NCBI RefSeq assembly: GCF_019456655.1
Contig: NZ_CP080332.1
Coordinates: 1 to 64,000, forward strand
Source of the DNA: Mycolicibacterium diernhoferi
Lineage (GTDB): Bacteria; Actinomycetota; Actinomycetes; Mycobacteriales; Mycobacteriaceae
Length of the DNA: 64,000 nucleotides
Reading direction: 5' to 3'
Every line of letters starts with the position of its first letter. The stretch's first letter is position 1. Below the pieces are notes generated by a model. It ran no database searches. It saw only the letters and a list, made by a program, of their open reading frames with translations, and had not been told where the DNA came from. Position numbers and translations under genes: made by a program. Of the stretch, positions 11,223 to 21,478 are shown piece after piece.

Positions 11223-11819
11223 TCAAGGGCGTGCGACCTGGGTCCGCGCCAGGACGCCGGCCCCGGCGGCCGGACACTTCGGTGCCACCACCAATGCGAT
11301 AACGGATGAGGGTTCCGCAGCGGGCACTACCAGCAGGACACCCGTGGACACCGGTCTGCCGCCCAGGATCGGGGCGTCGGGAGCAAATCCCGCCGCGTGC
11401 AGGCACCGCGCCGGATCGGCCAGCTCACCCAGTGATACCGGTTCTCCCAGCAGTTCCAGGATCTGCGCGTCGCTCAGGGGTACGACGGCCGGATCGCGCT
11501 GCACGGTGATGTGCCGGGCGGTGGGCCCCGGATCCCGGGTGAGCTGCCGGTCGGAACCCCCGCCGATCATCGCGAACAGGCCGAGTCCGACGGCGAGCAC
11601 CGCGGCCGTGACCCCGGCGACGAGAACCGGCCGGGACTGCGACACCCGGTGTGCCGGAGGAGGGGCCTTGCGCAGCGCGGATCTGATGGCGGCCGTCACG
11701 TCGGGCGGCGCCGGCGGCGCAGAGGTGGTGTCGGCCCCGAGCGCGGCGAGGTCGCGGCGCACCCGACCGTGGGCGGCCCGCAGGTCGGCGTCGCCAGGAT
11801 CCCCGGATTCGCGCTGCAC
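11223..11819 (-). CDS. rsmA: Anti-sigma-M factor (RsmA-like, Rv3912 family)
   Basis: 198 residues: a cytosolic N-terminal about 65 residues, one hydrophobic segment (VLVAGVTAAVLAVGLGLFAMIGG), and an outside domain with two cysteines (RCLHAAG, APKCPAAG). This is the layout of a membrane anti-sigma factor. It starts at GTG 7 bases after the sigM stop, so it should be co-translated with its sigma factor. I see no clear zinc-binding HxxxCxxC motif, as expected for the poorly conserved Rv3912 group. Function is from position and topology. Confidence 0.82.
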   Translation of the reverse strand: MQRESGDPGDADLRAAHGRVRRDLAALGADTTSAPPAPPDVTAAIRSALRKAPPPAHRVSQSRPVLVAGVTAAVLAVGLGLFAMIGGGSDRQLTRDPGPTARHITVQRDPAVVPLSDAQILELLGEPVSLGELADPARCLHAAGFAPDAPILGGRPVSTGVLLVVPAAEPSSVIALVVAPKCPAAGAGVLARTQVARP

Positions 11820-11826
11820 CGTCTCA

Positions 11827-12420
11827 TCATCGCGCGGCGGGTCCCACTTCGGCGGTAACCGCAGGAGTGCCCAGATACCCGAGCGCGCCCGCCAGCTTGG
11901 TCCGGGCCCGCGCGCAGCGACTCTTCACGGTGCCTTCCGGCACCCCCAGCAGCCGGGCCGTCTCGGCGATCGAGAAACCCTGCATGTCGACGGCGACCAC
12001 GGCGGCGCGCTGGTCGACGGGCAGCCGCATCAGCGCGCGCTCCACCACGATCGCGGTCACCACGCGGGACGCGGGATCGGCGATGCAGCCGGCCGCGGTG
12101 CCGTCCAGGGGAGTGGTCGGGTGTGCCTTGTGCCTGCGCAGCCGGTCCAGACAGGCGTTCACGACGATCCGGTGCAGCCAGCTGCTCACCGAGCAGTCGT
12201 GCCGGAACCTGGCGGCATTGCAGTGCGCGGACAGCATCGCGTCCTGCAGGGCGTCGCGGGCATCGTCGGGGCACCTGCTGGTGATCCGGGCCAACCGGTA
12301 CAACTGCGGCTGGTAGCGGTAGAACAGCTCCTCGAACGCGAACCGGTCACCCGCCACATGCGCGGCCAGCAACTGCGCGTCGGTGCGATCGTGCCCAGAG
12401 CATCCCCCGAAACTCCCCAC
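11827..12420 (-). CDS. sigM: ECF RNA polymerase sigma factor SigM
   Basis: 197-residue ECF sigma factor. Region 2 is FEELFYRYQPQLYRLARITSRCPDDARDALQDAMLSA with FRHDCSVSSWLHRIVVNACLDRLRR; region 4 is LPVDQRAAVVAVDMQGFSIAETARLLGVPEGTVKSR. Position between trxB/anti-sigma and murJ is the conserved SigM locus. The start is taken as GTG 12420; a shorter start is possible. It directs a small stationary-phase/secretion regulon in M. tuberculosis. Confidence 0.93.
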   Translation of the reverse strand: MGSFGGCSGHDRTDAQLLAAHVAGDRFAFEELFYRYQPQLYRLARITSRCPDDARDALQDAMLSAHCNAARFRHDCSVSSWLHRIVVNACLDRLRRHKAHPTTPLDGTAAGCIADPASRVVTAIVVERALMRLPVDQRAAVVAVDMQGFSIAETARLLGVPEGTVKSRCARARTKLAGALGYLGTPAVTAEVGPAAR

Positions 12421-12518
12421 AGCCGAACACTAGGGGAGCGCGGAACCGACCCCGGACACCAAACTGCGGATGCGGCCTGACCTGGGATGAGCCCGGGTCA
12501 GGCCTGGGGATAACCCGG

Positions 12519-15500
12519 TCAGGACGCCGATCGGAGGGTGATCTCGCCGATATCGGTGCGGCTCTTGCCGTCCACCGTGCCCAAGGTCGAGATCCACACC
12601 AGCACATACGGGCTGGCCTTCGGATCCTCGATCTCGATGGTGTTGGAGCCCTTCTTCAGCGGTGTCGGATCGGTCAGTGCGGTGGTGTCCTCCAGGGACG
12701 CGGGGCTGGCCGAATCGGAGCCGCGGATCTGTACGGCGGTGCCGACGCTGGACACGTCGAGGGTGACCGAACCGATCGCCGTGGATCGGGGCAGCTGCAG
12801 CATCAGACCCACACCGTTCTTGAAGCCGGGGAACGGGGCGGGGTCGGAGTAGGTGTCGGTGGCCCACGCCGTGGACGGGCTGCCGTCGATGGCCAGCCCG
12901 GCGTCGGCGGGCGCATCGGCCTCGCCTTCGGGGGAGAACACCGTGGCGCGCACCGGCTTGATCACGGAGCCACCCTCGGCCTGCTCGGAGGTGCTGGTCG
13001 GGCTGTTCAACCCGAGTTCGTCACGGCCGAGCCCGTCGCCGACATTTCCGAAGATCCGGCTGAGGATGGTGGCCAACAACACCAGCGCGAGGACCACCAC
13101 GACGCCCCCGGCGGCCACACCGATGACGATGCCCTTGCGGCGGCGGGCGGCCGCCTCCTCATCGAGGTTGCCGGGACCGAGGCGCCCGGCCGGTTCGGCC
13201 GGCTCGTCGACCGGCGCGATGTACTCGGTGCGATCGGCCACGGCGGTGGCCTGCTGGAGCAGGTTGAGCAGGGTCGGTGCGGTACTGATACCGCCCTCCT
13301 CCTGCACCGCGCGGGCGGCCGCCGCGGAGATCTGGAACGGGATGTCCCCATCGACGGACTGCGGCTCCACCGGTTGGCCCGCCGCGTCCAGGTCGGCGGG
13401 GGCCAACCCGCTGTGCAGCCCGGACTCGGGCAGCGGCCACCGGTTGATCAGCAGCGCGTACAGCGCGGCGCCGATCCCGCGGATGTCGTCCTCGGGGGTG
13501 GCGTCGGGCAGCGTGGCCGGGAAGGCCAGCACGACGTCGCCCTCGATGCTCACCCGTACCCGGCTCGGATCGTCGATCGACAGGGCGACGCCGGCGCGGT
13601 GCGCGGCCTCGGCGGCGGCGGCCAGCGACTGGATCGCGCGGGCACCCCCGATGGGCGACGGGGAGGTCTCGGCGACCTCGGCCAGCGAGCCACCGCGGAT
13701 CCACTCGGAGACCACCAGCCCGCCGGAACCGGTGCGGGCCACGTCGAGCACCCGGGCGATGCCGGGGGTCTCCACCTTGGACAACCGCATGGTGCGGGTC
13801 AGGATCTCCTGCAGCTCGCTGTCCGGCAGGACGGCGTCGGGGTCGACGAAGGTCAGGGCCACCTGGCGGTCCAGCGCGGTGTCCAGGGCATGCCAGAACT
13901 GCAGGTGCGGCGGCCCACCGTGGAACACCAGCAGCCGGTAGCGGCCGCCGGCGATGGTGGCGCCCGGGATCAGGTGCACATCCTCGTCGGCGGTGGCGGC
14001 CTCGAGCGGGGGTTCCCGCGGGGGATCGAAGGCCAGCGGTGCCCTGGTCGGGTCGTCGCCATAGTCGGACGGAGGCCGCTGTCCGGGTCCCTCGGACGGA
14101 GGCCGCTGTCCGGGTCCCTCGGACGAAGGCCGTGCGCTGAAGCCACCGGTGTCGGGCTGGAAGTCGCCCGCCGCCGGACCTTGGTCGGAGCGCGCGCCTG
14201 CCCGGGGGGCCGATCCGGGCACGGGGTCATCGCTCACCGCTGGTGGTCCTTTCGGCATCTGCTGCTGTGCAATTCCCGCATGCGGTCCGTACCGGCTCGC
14301 CGCCGGGGCAGGCCGCATGGGATGCGAATTGCTGTGATCAGAGTACGTGACCGGGGATTGCGTTCGTGCCCGGTCAGGCATGGAAACGGCCGGGGTTCGG
14401 CCGGGCAACCGGCGCTGCACCGCAGCCACCGCGGCGACCGCGTCGGGAACCTTCGCCGCCCACAGCACCGCGCCCACGATCGGCAGCATGATGACGCCGA
14501 GCACGAACAGCCGCAGCAACGATCCGAGGCCGCCGCCGTGCTCGGTCAACGCCTCCAGCCCGAGCAGCCGATCGACCACATGCGCGGCCAGCCCGGCGAT
14601 CATCGATGCGGCGATGGTGACCAGGATGGTGCGCAGCACCTCCAGGTTGAGCATCTTGCCGCCGGGCGGCTTGAGGTTGGCGCGCAGCACCAGGTACCCG
14701 ACGGTGGCGCCGGCCAGGAACCCCAGCCCGTTGGCCAGTCCCAGGTACCCGGCGACCATGCCGGGGTCGGAGACCAGATGCGGCACCGCCACCGACGCCG
14801 AGATCTTCACCGCGGTGATCACCAGGATCAGCACGATCGGCGTCCACGGTTGTTGCCGCGCGTAGAACACCCGTAACTGCAGCAGCACCAGCGCGTACGG
14901 GATCAGGGTGAACGCGGACAGCGTGATCGCCATGCCGAGGTACCCGGCGTCGGTCTGACCGAAGTTGCCGTAGGAGAACAGCGCGCTGCCGATGGCGGGG
15001 CCGCCCACGGTCATCATCGCCACGATCGGGATGAGCGTGATCATGGTCAACCGGGTGGCGAGGTTCAGGTCGGCGAGCACGGCCGGGCCGTCGTCGGCGG
15101 CGGCGTTGCGGGACAGCCGCGGCATCACCACCGTCAGCACCGTCACCCCGATGATGCCGAACGGCAACTGCAGGATCAGCCACGTGTAGTTGTAGATCGC
15201 GGGACCGGAAGCCGCTGCCCCGCTGGCGATCTGGTTCCCGACGATCAGACCGATCTGGCTGATGAGCACGTACAGCACCATCGCCAGCGCCATCATGCCG
15301 AACTGCTTGAGCCGGTCGTCGATACCCCACAGCGGGCGCAGGCTGATCCGTTCGGCCCGCAGCGCCAGGATCAGCACCGCGGCCTGGGCGACCACGCCGA
15401 GGGTGGTGCCGATGCCGAGCACCAGCAGTTTGGCATTACCCATCTCGACCGGGTCGACGGACAGTTCACCGGGCACCAACAGGTACACCGCGAGGGTCAG

Positions 15501-16112
15501 GATCGCCACGACGTTGTTGAGCACCGGCGCCCAGGCCGGCGGCCCGAACACGTTGCGGGTGTTCAGGATCGCCATGTACACCGAGGTGAGGCCGTAGAAG
15601 ATCACCTGCGGGAGCAGCAGATACGCGAACGCGGTGGTCAGCGGGCGGTTGACCAGCGGGTCGCTGCCGAGCATCAGATCCACCAGCAGCGGAGCCGCGG
15701 CCACCGACAGGATCGTGGCCACGATCAGCAGCGCGGTGGCCAGCGTCACCAGGCGCCGCATGAACGCGGTGCCGCCGTCGGGGTCGTCGCGTTCGGCGCG
15801 GGCCAGCACCGGTACGAAGATCGCGGTGAAGGTCGCCTCGAGCACCAGCGCGGCGATGAGGTTGGGCAGCTGGTTGGCCACGGTGAACGAACTGAGCAGC
15901 GGGCCGCCCAGGATCAGCGCGAGCAGCACCATGCGGGCGAACCCGGTGAGCCGGCTGACCAGGGTGGCCACCGCCATCCCCCAGGACCGTGACACGACCG
16001 CCGAGTCGGACAGTTCCTTGCGGGGTTGTCCGGGCGGGGTCGCGGTCGGCACGGTGCCACCTGCCTGGCGTCGGGTGGTGTGCCCGCGGGGCACCCGTTG
16101 CGGGTTGTTCAT
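12519..16112 (-). CDS. murJ: Lipid II flippase MurJ (MviN) with pseudokinase domain
   Basis: 1197 residues, the mycobacterial form of MurJ. Residues about 30-560 hold the multi-helix MOP-family flippase (RLTGFARMVLLALILGG start). A long Pro/Gly/Ser linker follows, including a 9-residue repeat SEGPGQRPP twice. Then comes a kinase-like domain (about 680-930) without the catalytic HRD/DFG residues, a single membrane helix (VAAGGVVVVLALVLLATIL), and an extracellular domain. In M. tuberculosis PknB phosphorylates the pseudokinase, which then recruits FhaA. The ATG at 16112 overlaps the preceding gene's stop by four bases. Confidence 0.95.
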   Translation of the reverse strand: MNNPQRVPRGHTTRRQAGGTVPTATPPGQPRKELSDSAVVSRSWGMAVATLVSRLTGFARMVLLALILGGPLLSSFTVANQLPNLIAALVLEATFTAIFVPVLARAERDDPDGGTAFMRRLVTLATALLIVATILSVAAAPLLVDLMLGSDPLVNRPLTTAFAYLLLPQVIFYGLTSVYMAILNTRNVFGPPAWAPVLNNVVAILTLAVYLLVPGELSVDPVEMGNAKLLVLGIGTTLGVVAQAAVLILALRAERISLRPLWGIDDRLKQFGMMALAMVLYVLISQIGLIVGNQIASGAAASGPAIYNYTWLILQLPFGIIGVTVLTVVMPRLSRNAAADDGPAVLADLNLATRLTMITLIPIVAMMTVGGPAIGSALFSYGNFGQTDAGYLGMAITLSAFTLIPYALVLLQLRVFYARQQPWTPIVLILVITAVKISASVAVPHLVSDPGMVAGYLGLANGLGFLAGATVGYLVLRANLKPPGGKMLNLEVLRTILVTIAASMIAGLAAHVVDRLLGLEALTEHGGGLGSLLRLFVLGVIMLPIVGAVLWAAKVPDAVAAVAAVQRRLPGRTPAVSMPDRARTQSPVTYSDHSNSHPMRPAPAASRYGPHAGIAQQQMPKGPPAVSDDPVPGSAPRAGARSDQGPAAGDFQPDTGGFSARPSSEGPGQRPPSEGPGQRPPSDYGDDPTRAPLAFDPPREPPLEAATADEDVHLIPGATIAGGRYRLLVFHGGPPHLQFWHALDTALDRQVALTFVDPDAVLPDSELQEILTRTMRLSKVETPGIARVLDVARTGSGGLVVSEWIRGGSLAEVAETSPSPIGGARAIQSLAAAAEAAHRAGVALSIDDPSRVRVSIEGDVVLAFPATLPDATPEDDIRGIGAALYALLINRWPLPESGLHSGLAPADLDAAGQPVEPQSVDGDIPFQISAAAARAVQEEGGISTAPTLLNLLQQATAVADRTEYIAPVDEPAEPAGRLGPGNLDEEAAARRRKGIVIGVAAGGVVVVLALVLLATILSRIFGNVGDGLGRDELGLNSPTSTSEQAEGGSVIKPVRATVFSPEGEADAPADAGLAIDGSPSTAWATDTYSDPAPFPGFKNGVGLMLQLPRSTAIGSVTLDVSSVGTAVQIRGSDSASPASLEDTTALTDPTPLKKGSNTIEIEDPKASPYVLVWISTLGTVDGKSRTDIGEITLRSAS

Positions 16113-18481
16113 CGAAGCTCGTCTGTTGGTGGGGTTCGGTCGTCGCCGTGGGCCAGTGCGGTGTCCAGCGGGTCGGGGTGCCGGGGGGTGGGCGGGATCA
16201 GGTCGGCGCGGTCGGGTTGACCGCGGAAACGGTGCCACAGCCGTCGGCCGACCAGTAGCGCCAGGATCACACCGCCGGTCAGTGTGATGAAGAACAGCAC
16301 CTTGCCGTAGGCGTTGGAGTGCACCGACAGACGCACCGGATCGCCCAGCGCCAACCCGTCGGCGGTGCTCAGGTTCACGTCGATGGCGAACCGCTGGGTG
16401 AAGTGCACCTCGATCGGGACCCGCAACGGCAGGAAGCCCGGCGGCAGCTCGATCTCGCCCGGATCGGTCACCGCGACGCCGGGTGGCGCGGTGATGTGCA
16501 GCCGGACCCGGATCGGCACCGGGAGATCGTTGCGCAGCGCCAGCGGCAGCGGGCTGCGTTCGGTGGCCAGCGTGTAGGAGCCGCCCGGGTTGACCACGGT
16601 GACCGCCCCGAACAGATCGGCGACGGTGCGGCTGACGGTCGAAAGTCGTTGCTGAGCAGCCTGGTTGCGCGCGTTCGCGGGGACCGACTGGCTGAGCGCG
16701 CGCAGCATGTCCTCGCGCAGCGGGGCGGTGTACCCGGTGCCGGTCAGGCCGGTCCGCTGGTCGGCGGTCAGCGCCGAGGTCAGACCCCAGAGCCTGCCGG
16801 TGACCGCCGAGATGCCCGAGGTGACCCCGTTGTCGATGAAAGCGTCCGGGTCCAGGGTGGGCTCGGGCGCCGGATTCGGCTCCGGCGGCGCGGCCCGGTG
16901 CGTCTCGAGGATCACTGCGGGCAACGGCCGGGGCACCGCCAGGCCCGCGCGGATCGCGCTGGCCACCGAGGTCAGCATGCTTTGTGCCTCACCGGGGTTC
17001 AGATCCCAGGTCAGCGGCGGCAGCACGATCTGGGTGCGGGGTTCGGCCTCGGGTGCCAGACCGCGCCACAGCAGCGCACCCAGCGCGTTCTGCAACCGGG
17101 CCACCCGGGAGTCGTGCTGCAGTGGGATGCGCAGGTCCTCGTCGAGGTAGGTCGGGGCGATCGGTGCGCCCCCGGTCCCGGCCAGCGCGGCGCCCAGTCC
17201 GGGGTCGAACGGGGCGGTGACGACGTCGGGGGAGTTGCGCTGCGGGGTGAGGTCCGCGCCGCCGGGATCCTGGGCCGAGAGCGTGGCGGCGGCGATCGCC
17301 ACCGTGGGGCCCCGCGCGCCGAGCAGCGACACCGTGGGTGCGGTCAGTGGCGCGTCCCCGATCAGGGTGGCGCCGCGCACCGAACGGATCCCGAGGATCT
17401 GGTCCACGATGTCGGCGGCGCCGGTGGTGGCCACCGCGCTCAGGCCGGTGTCGCCGACCCGTTTGAGGGCGTCCAGGTCGGCCTGGGAGTACACGGTGGC
17501 CGTCACGCACAGCCGCTGTGCGAGCGCCCGGAGCCGGCCCAGCCAGTTCACCGCGGCCTCCTGGCCGGTGCCGGGGTGGGTGGGTGCGCCCAGCCCGCCG
17601 GCGGGGTCGTCGGTGACGACGTAGCCGCCGGTCATGGCGTTGACGGTGATGAGCAGGTCGGGGTCGACGGCCAGGCAGAGCGCACCGCCGACGGCGCCGT
17701 CACCGTCCACCTGGGCGCTGGTGGCGAAGTCCGCGGCCGACAGCAGGGTGTCCAGGCGTCCGCCGGGTGCCAGCGAGGTGGCCAGGTCGTCGTCGAGCAG
17801 CCGGACCGGGGTGGTCCCGCCCGGGATGCCGGCGGCCAGCCGGGGGCGGTCGGCCAGCGGCCACAACACCGTCATCGCCACCGGTCGGGATGTGTCCGGC
17901 GGCACCACCGCGGACACGCCCTCGGAGTCGCCGATGGCCGGGTCGGGTGGGACACCGAGGACGGGCAGCAGCAGCCGGGCGTCGTCGAGGCGGGCCGGCG
18001 CACCGTAATCGGGGGTGCCGTTGACGTTCACCAGGAGGGGATAGACACCGGGCGCGTCGATCCGCAGGGAGGGCTCTTCGGTGCCGCGGACCGGGTAGGC
18101 CAGGGTGAACGGCACTTCCTGGCCGCGTTGCAACTCGGTGGACAGCGTGATGAAGGGCGCCACCGCGGTGTACTGGTCGAGGTTGCCGGACAGGTTGGTC
18201 CGCAGCCCCGCCGATCCGGTGACCGCCGGTGCGGACTCGAGCCGGACCACCACATCGCGGACCGGGCGGTCACCGACATTGCGCACGGTGCCCGCGACGG
18301 TGACCACCGAGCCGCTGGTCGTCGTGACGATGTCGGGGGTGACGCGGTCGATCTGCAGGGTCAGGAACGCGGCGGAACCCGGTTCGGCGGCCGCGGCGCC
18401 GGGTAGTGCGGCGGGGGTCGCGAGGAGGAGCAGCAGTACAGCGGCGGTGAGGACGCGAACCAGCACCCGTACCGGGTTCAC
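16109..18481 (-). CDS. Secreted/membrane DUF6049-like protein (Rv3909 family)
   Basis: 790 residues with a signal peptide ([32 protein letters not shown]), a long extracytoplasmic region of beta-rich segments, and one C-terminal membrane helix ([18 protein letters not shown]) followed by a short charged tail. I chose GTG 18481 because it overlaps the mutT4 stop as GTGA; a TTG five codons earlier is also open. It lies between mutT4 and murJ with four-base overlaps on both sides. Co-translation with MurJ suggests an envelope role; the biochemical function is unknown. Confidence 0.88.
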   Translation of the reverse strand: MNPVRVLVRVLTAAVLLLLLATPAALPGAAAAEPGSAAFLTLQIDRVTPDIVTTTSGSVVTVAGTVRNVGDRPVRDVVVRLESAPAVTGSAGLRTNLSGNLDQYTAVAPFITLSTELQRGQEVPFTLAYPVRGTEEPSLRIDAPGVYPLLVNVNGTPDYGAPARLDDARLLLPVLGVPPDPAIGDSEGVSAVVPPDTSRPVAMTVLWPLADRPRLAAGIPGGTTPVRLLDDDLATSLAPGGRLDTLLSAADFATSAQVDGDGAVGGALCLAVDPDLLITVNAMTGGYVVTDDPAGGLGAPTHPGTGQEAAVNWLGRLRALAQRLCVTATVYSQADLDALKRVGDTGLSAVATTGAADIVDQILGIRSVRGATLIGDAPLTAPTVSLLGARGPTVAIAAATLSAQDPGGADLTPQRNSPDVVTAPFDPGLGAALAGTGGAPIAPTYLDEDLRIPLQHDSRVARLQNALGALLWRGLAPEAEPRTQIVLPPLTWDLNPGEAQSMLTSVASAIRAGLAVPRPLPAVILETHRAAPPEPNPAPEPTLDPDAFIDNGVTSGISAVTGRLWGLTSALTADQRTGLTGTGYTAPLREDMLRALSQSVPANARNQAAQQRLSTVSRTVADLFGAVTVVNPGGSYTLATERSPLPLALRNDLPVPIRVRLHITAPPGVAVTDPGEIELPPGFLPLRVPIEVHFTQRFAIDVNLSTADGLALGDPVRLSVHSNAYGKVLFFITLTGGVILALLVGRRLWHRFRGQPDRADLIPPTPRHPDPLDTALAHGDDRTPPTDELR

Positions 18482-19299
18482 GGGCCCTGTCCGCAACCGT
18501 TCGCCCGCCGGGGTGGCGAATCCTCGGGGCGGCGGTTGCGGGTGTGCGAATGGGTCTGGGGACGCCGGCGCGGCGCACTGTGCGGCAGCGGCGGCAGCGC
18601 CCCGGGGCCGTCGGTGTGCAGTTTGTCGATGAGCTCGCCGGCCACCACGGCCAGCCGGCGTTCGTCGGCATAGGCCAGCCGAGCGGGCAGGTCACGCAGC
18701 GGAACCCAGGCCACCTCGGTGACCTCCATGTCCTCATCGGAGAGATCACCGCCCAGGAAGCGCATCAGGTAATGGTGCACGGTCTTGTGCACGCGCCGGC
18801 CCTCGGTGACGAACCAGTAGTCGATGCTGCCGAGCGCGGCGAGCACACTGCCCTGCACGCCGGTCTCCTCGGCGACCTCGCGGACGGCGGTCTGTTCGGC
18901 GGTCTCACCGACCTCGATGTGCCCCTTCGGCAGCGACCACAGCATCCGTCCGCGCCGATCGATCCGGCCGATCAGCGCCGCAACCTGGGTGTCCTTGGGT
19001 CCGTCGAGGCCGTCGATGACGAGGCCTCCGGCCGAGGTCTCGTGCACGGTGCGCAGCCGGTCCGGGGTGCGCCGCGAGGCCGGCCGCGGTTTGCGGTTCT
19101 GCCCGGGTTTGGCGGGCTGGGCGCTGTTGTTCGGTGCCTTGCCGGAGTTCGGGGACTGGCCGGGCTGGCCGGTGGGTTTGGTGCCCGACTCGGCGGCGGT
19201 GCCGGTGCGTCCGGCGTCGGCTTCGGGCGGACCGGCAGCCCGGCGACCGCGGCGGCGCCCTCGGCGCCGTCGAGGCTTGGCGTGCTCACCGTCCGACAC
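18478..19299 (-). CDS. mutT4: NUDIX hydrolase MutT4
   Basis: 273 residues. The Nudix box is complete: [23 protein letters not shown] fits Gx5Ex7REUxEEx(G/U). The N-terminus is a basic, low-complexity tail ([16 protein letters not shown] and Gln/Asn/Pro-rich), longer than in M. tuberculosis (248 residues in total there). The start is GTG 19299 ([13 protein letters not shown]), where homologues start. Predicted to hydrolyse nucleoside diphosphate derivatives; its real substrate is not fixed by sequence. It is divergent from pcnA. Confidence 0.9.
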   Translation of the reverse strand: MSDGEHAKPRRRRGRRRGRRAAGPPEADAGRTGTAAESGTKPTGQPGQSPNSGKAPNNSAQPAKPGQNRKPRPASRRTPDRLRTVHETSAGGLVIDGLDGPKDTQVAALIGRIDRRGRMLWSLPKGHIEVGETAEQTAVREVAEETGVQGSVLAALGSIDYWFVTEGRRVHKTVHHYLMRFLGGDLSDEDMEVTEVAWVPLRDLPARLAYADERRLAVVAGELIDKLHTDGPGALPPLPHSAPRRRPQTHSHTRNRRPEDSPPRRANGCGQGP

Positions 19300-19398
19300 C
19301 CAAGCGATAGTAGTTGCCGCAGCTTTACCTGCTCGCCACACGCGCCGGTCGTGGCCGGGCTGTCGCCGGGTCGTTATCGACCATTAGGCTCACCGAAC

Positions 19399-20889
19399 GT
19401 GCCGAATGACCCGACTCCAGATGCCGCCGAGGCCGAACTGCTGGCGGGAGCCTGGGTTGCGCTGAACAGCTACGGCGAGATCCTCCGCGACATCGGCGCG
19501 GTCTTCGCCGCCGCCGGTCATGAGCTGTACCTGGTCGGCGGCAGTGTCCGCGATGCGCTGCTGGGCCGGCTGTACTCGGACCTGGACTTCACCACCGACG
19601 CGCGCCCCGAGCAGATGCAGAAACTGCTGCGCGGCTGGGCCGACGCGCTGTGGGACACCGGCATCGAGTTCGGGACCATCGGTGTCGGCAAGGCCGGGCA
19701 CCGGTTCGAGATCACCACCTTCCGCGCCGACAGCTACGACCAGGTGTCCCGCAATCCGCAGGTGCGGTTCGGGGACCGGCTCTCCGACGATCTGGTGCGC
19801 CGCGACTTCACCGTCAACGCCATGGCGGTCCGCATCACCGAGGCGGGCCCGGCCGAGTTCCTGGATCCGCTCGGCGGGCTGACCGCGCTGCGCGAACGGG
19901 TGCTCGACACCCCGTCCGCACCGCAGATCTCCTTCGGGGACGACCCGTTGCGGATGCTGCGGGCCGCGCGCTTCGTATCCCAGCTGGGGTTCTCGGTGGC
20001 GCCGCGGGTGCTGGAGGCGCTGCTGGAGATGGCGCCGCAGTTGGAACGGATCACCGCCGAGCGGGTGGCCGCCGAGCTGGACAAGCTGCTGCTCGGCGCC
20101 GACCCGGTCGCGGGCATCGACCTGATGGTGCAGACCGGTCTCGGCGCGGTGGTGCTGCCCGAGGTCGGCGACATGCGGATGGCCATCGACGAGCACCACC
20201 AGCACAAGGACGTGTACTGGCATTCGCTGACGGTGCTCAAGCAGGCCATCGACCTGGAGGAGCCGGCGGGGCAGCAGAGCAGCGAGCCCGGGGGAGACCC
20301 GGGGGGCCCGGATCTGGTGTTGCGCTGGGCGGCGCTGCTGCACGACATCGGCAAGCCCGGCACCCGCCGCCACGAGCAGGACGGCGGTGTGAGTTTCCAC
20401 CACCACGAGGTGGTCGGCGCCAAGATGGTCCGCAAGCGGATGCGGGCACTCAAGTACTCCAAGCAGATGGTCGACGACGTGTCGCAGCTGGTGTACCTGC
20501 ACCTTCGATTCCACGGCTACGGCGACGGCCGGTGGACCGACTCGGCGGTGCGCCGCTACGTCACCGACGCCGGACCGCTGCTGGGGCGGTTGCACAAGCT
20601 GGTGCGCGCCGACTGCACCACCCGCAACAAGCGCCGCGCCGCCCGGCTGCAGGCCAACTACGACGAGCTCGAGACGCGGATCGCCGAACTGGCCGCCAAG
20701 GAGGATCTGCAGCGGGTCCGCCCGGATCTGGACGGCAACGCCATCATGGAGATTCTCGGGATCCCGCCCGGCCCGTTGGTGGGTAAGGCCTGGAACCACC
20801 TCAAGGAGCTCCGGCTGGACCGAGGCCCGCTGGATCACGACGAGGCGGTCGCCGAACTGCACAAGTGGTGGAACGCACAGCAGTCCTGA
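19399..20889 (+). CDS. pcnA: CCA tRNA nucleotidyltransferase
   Basis: 496 residues. The nucleotidyltransferase head has LVGGSVRDALLGR and the two catalytic Asp in DLDFTTDARP (about 55-64); RRDFTVNAMA and EDDPLRMLRAARF-type motifs (here GDDPLRMLRAARF) follow. An HD domain (LLHDIGKP) with EHHQHKDVYWHS makes this the actinobacterial CCA-adding enzyme with phosphohydrolase-like domain. GTG 19399 is the start that matches homologues; the frame is open further upstream inside mutT4. A short Gly/Pro insert (EEPAGQQSSEPGGDPGG) precedes the HD motif. Confidence 0.95.
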   Translation: MPNDPTPDAAEAELLAGAWVALNSYGEILRDIGAVFAAAGHELYLVGGSVRDALLGRLYSDLDFTTDARPEQMQKLLRGWADALWDTGIEFGTIGVGKAGHRFEITTFRADSYDQVSRNPQVRFGDRLSDDLVRRDFTVNAMAVRITEAGPAEFLDPLGGLTALRERVLDTPSAPQISFGDDPLRMLRAARFVSQLGFSVAPRVLEALLEMAPQLERITAERVAAELDKLLLGADPVAGIDLMVQTGLGAVVLPEVGDMRMAIDEHHQHKDVYWHSLTVLKQAIDLEEPAGQQSSEPGGDPGGPDLVLRWAALLHDIGKPGTRRHEQDGGVSFHHHEVVGAKMVRKRMRALKYSKQMVDDVSQLVYLHLRFHGYGDGRWTDSAVRRYVTDAGPLLGRLHKLVRADCTTRNKRRAARLQANYDELETRIAELAAKEDLQRVRPDLDGNAIMEILGIPPGPLVGKAWNHLKELRLDRGPLDHDEAVAELHKWWNAQQS

Positions 20890-20904
20890 TGCGTCTGAAC
20901 AGGC

Positions 20905-21417
20905 ATGGACTATTGCCTGGGGGACGGAGCCGGCGGTGCGGCCATCTGGTCGGCCGAGCCGACGCTGGACATCGACGGTGACGGGGTGCTCGACGCCTTT
21001 GCGCTGGACCTCGACGCCGACGGCCGCCCCGACGATGCGCTGGCCGATCTCGACGGGCCGCCCTTCGACGGGCTGGCCGATCACGCCGTCCATGACCGGG
21101 ACGGCCCGGCGCCGGTGTACTTCACCGACGACGGGTCGGGGACCTGGGCGGTGGCCGTCGACCGGACCGGGCAGTTGCGCTGGTTCGGTCTGGACGGGGT
21201 GGAGGCCGGCCCGGTATTCGGGCCCGGCCCGATGGTCGACTTCGACGGTGACGGCCTGGCCGACGACCGGCTGCTCGACGCTGACGGTGACGGGCTCGCC
21301 GATCGGGTGCTGGCCGGGGACAGCGCATACGCCGACCGCGACGGGGACGGCCGCTGGGATGTGAGACTCGTCGACAGCGACGGGGACGGGCGCGCGGACT
21401 CGGCGAGTGAGGTTTAG
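20905..21417 (+). CDS. Small acidic protein with six DxDxDG calcium-type repeats
   Basis: 170 residues, very acidic. Loops DIDGDGVLD, DLDADGRPD, DFDGDGLAD, DADGDGLAD, DRDGDGRWD and DSDGDGRAD fit the DxDxDG calcium-binding pattern of EF-hand-like and thrombospondin-3-like loops. No signal peptide or membrane segment is visible. It starts at ATG 15 bases after pcnA. A related protein (Rv3906c) sits beside pcnA in M. tuberculosis. Likely a calcium-binding protein; no enzymatic role can be inferred. Confidence 0.75.
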   Translation: MDYCLGDGAGGAAIWSAEPTLDIDGDGVLDAFALDLDADGRPDDALADLDGPPFDGLADHAVHDRDGPAPVYFTDDGSGTWAVAVDRTGQLRWFGLDGVEAGPVFGPGPMVDFDGDGLADDRLLDADGDGLADRVLAGDSAYADRDGDGRWDVRLVDSDGDGRADSASEV

Positions 21418-21478
21418 CCGAGCGCGTCGATCAGGGTGCGGGCATCGCGCACATCGGGGTCGGTGAATCTGGTTGCGG

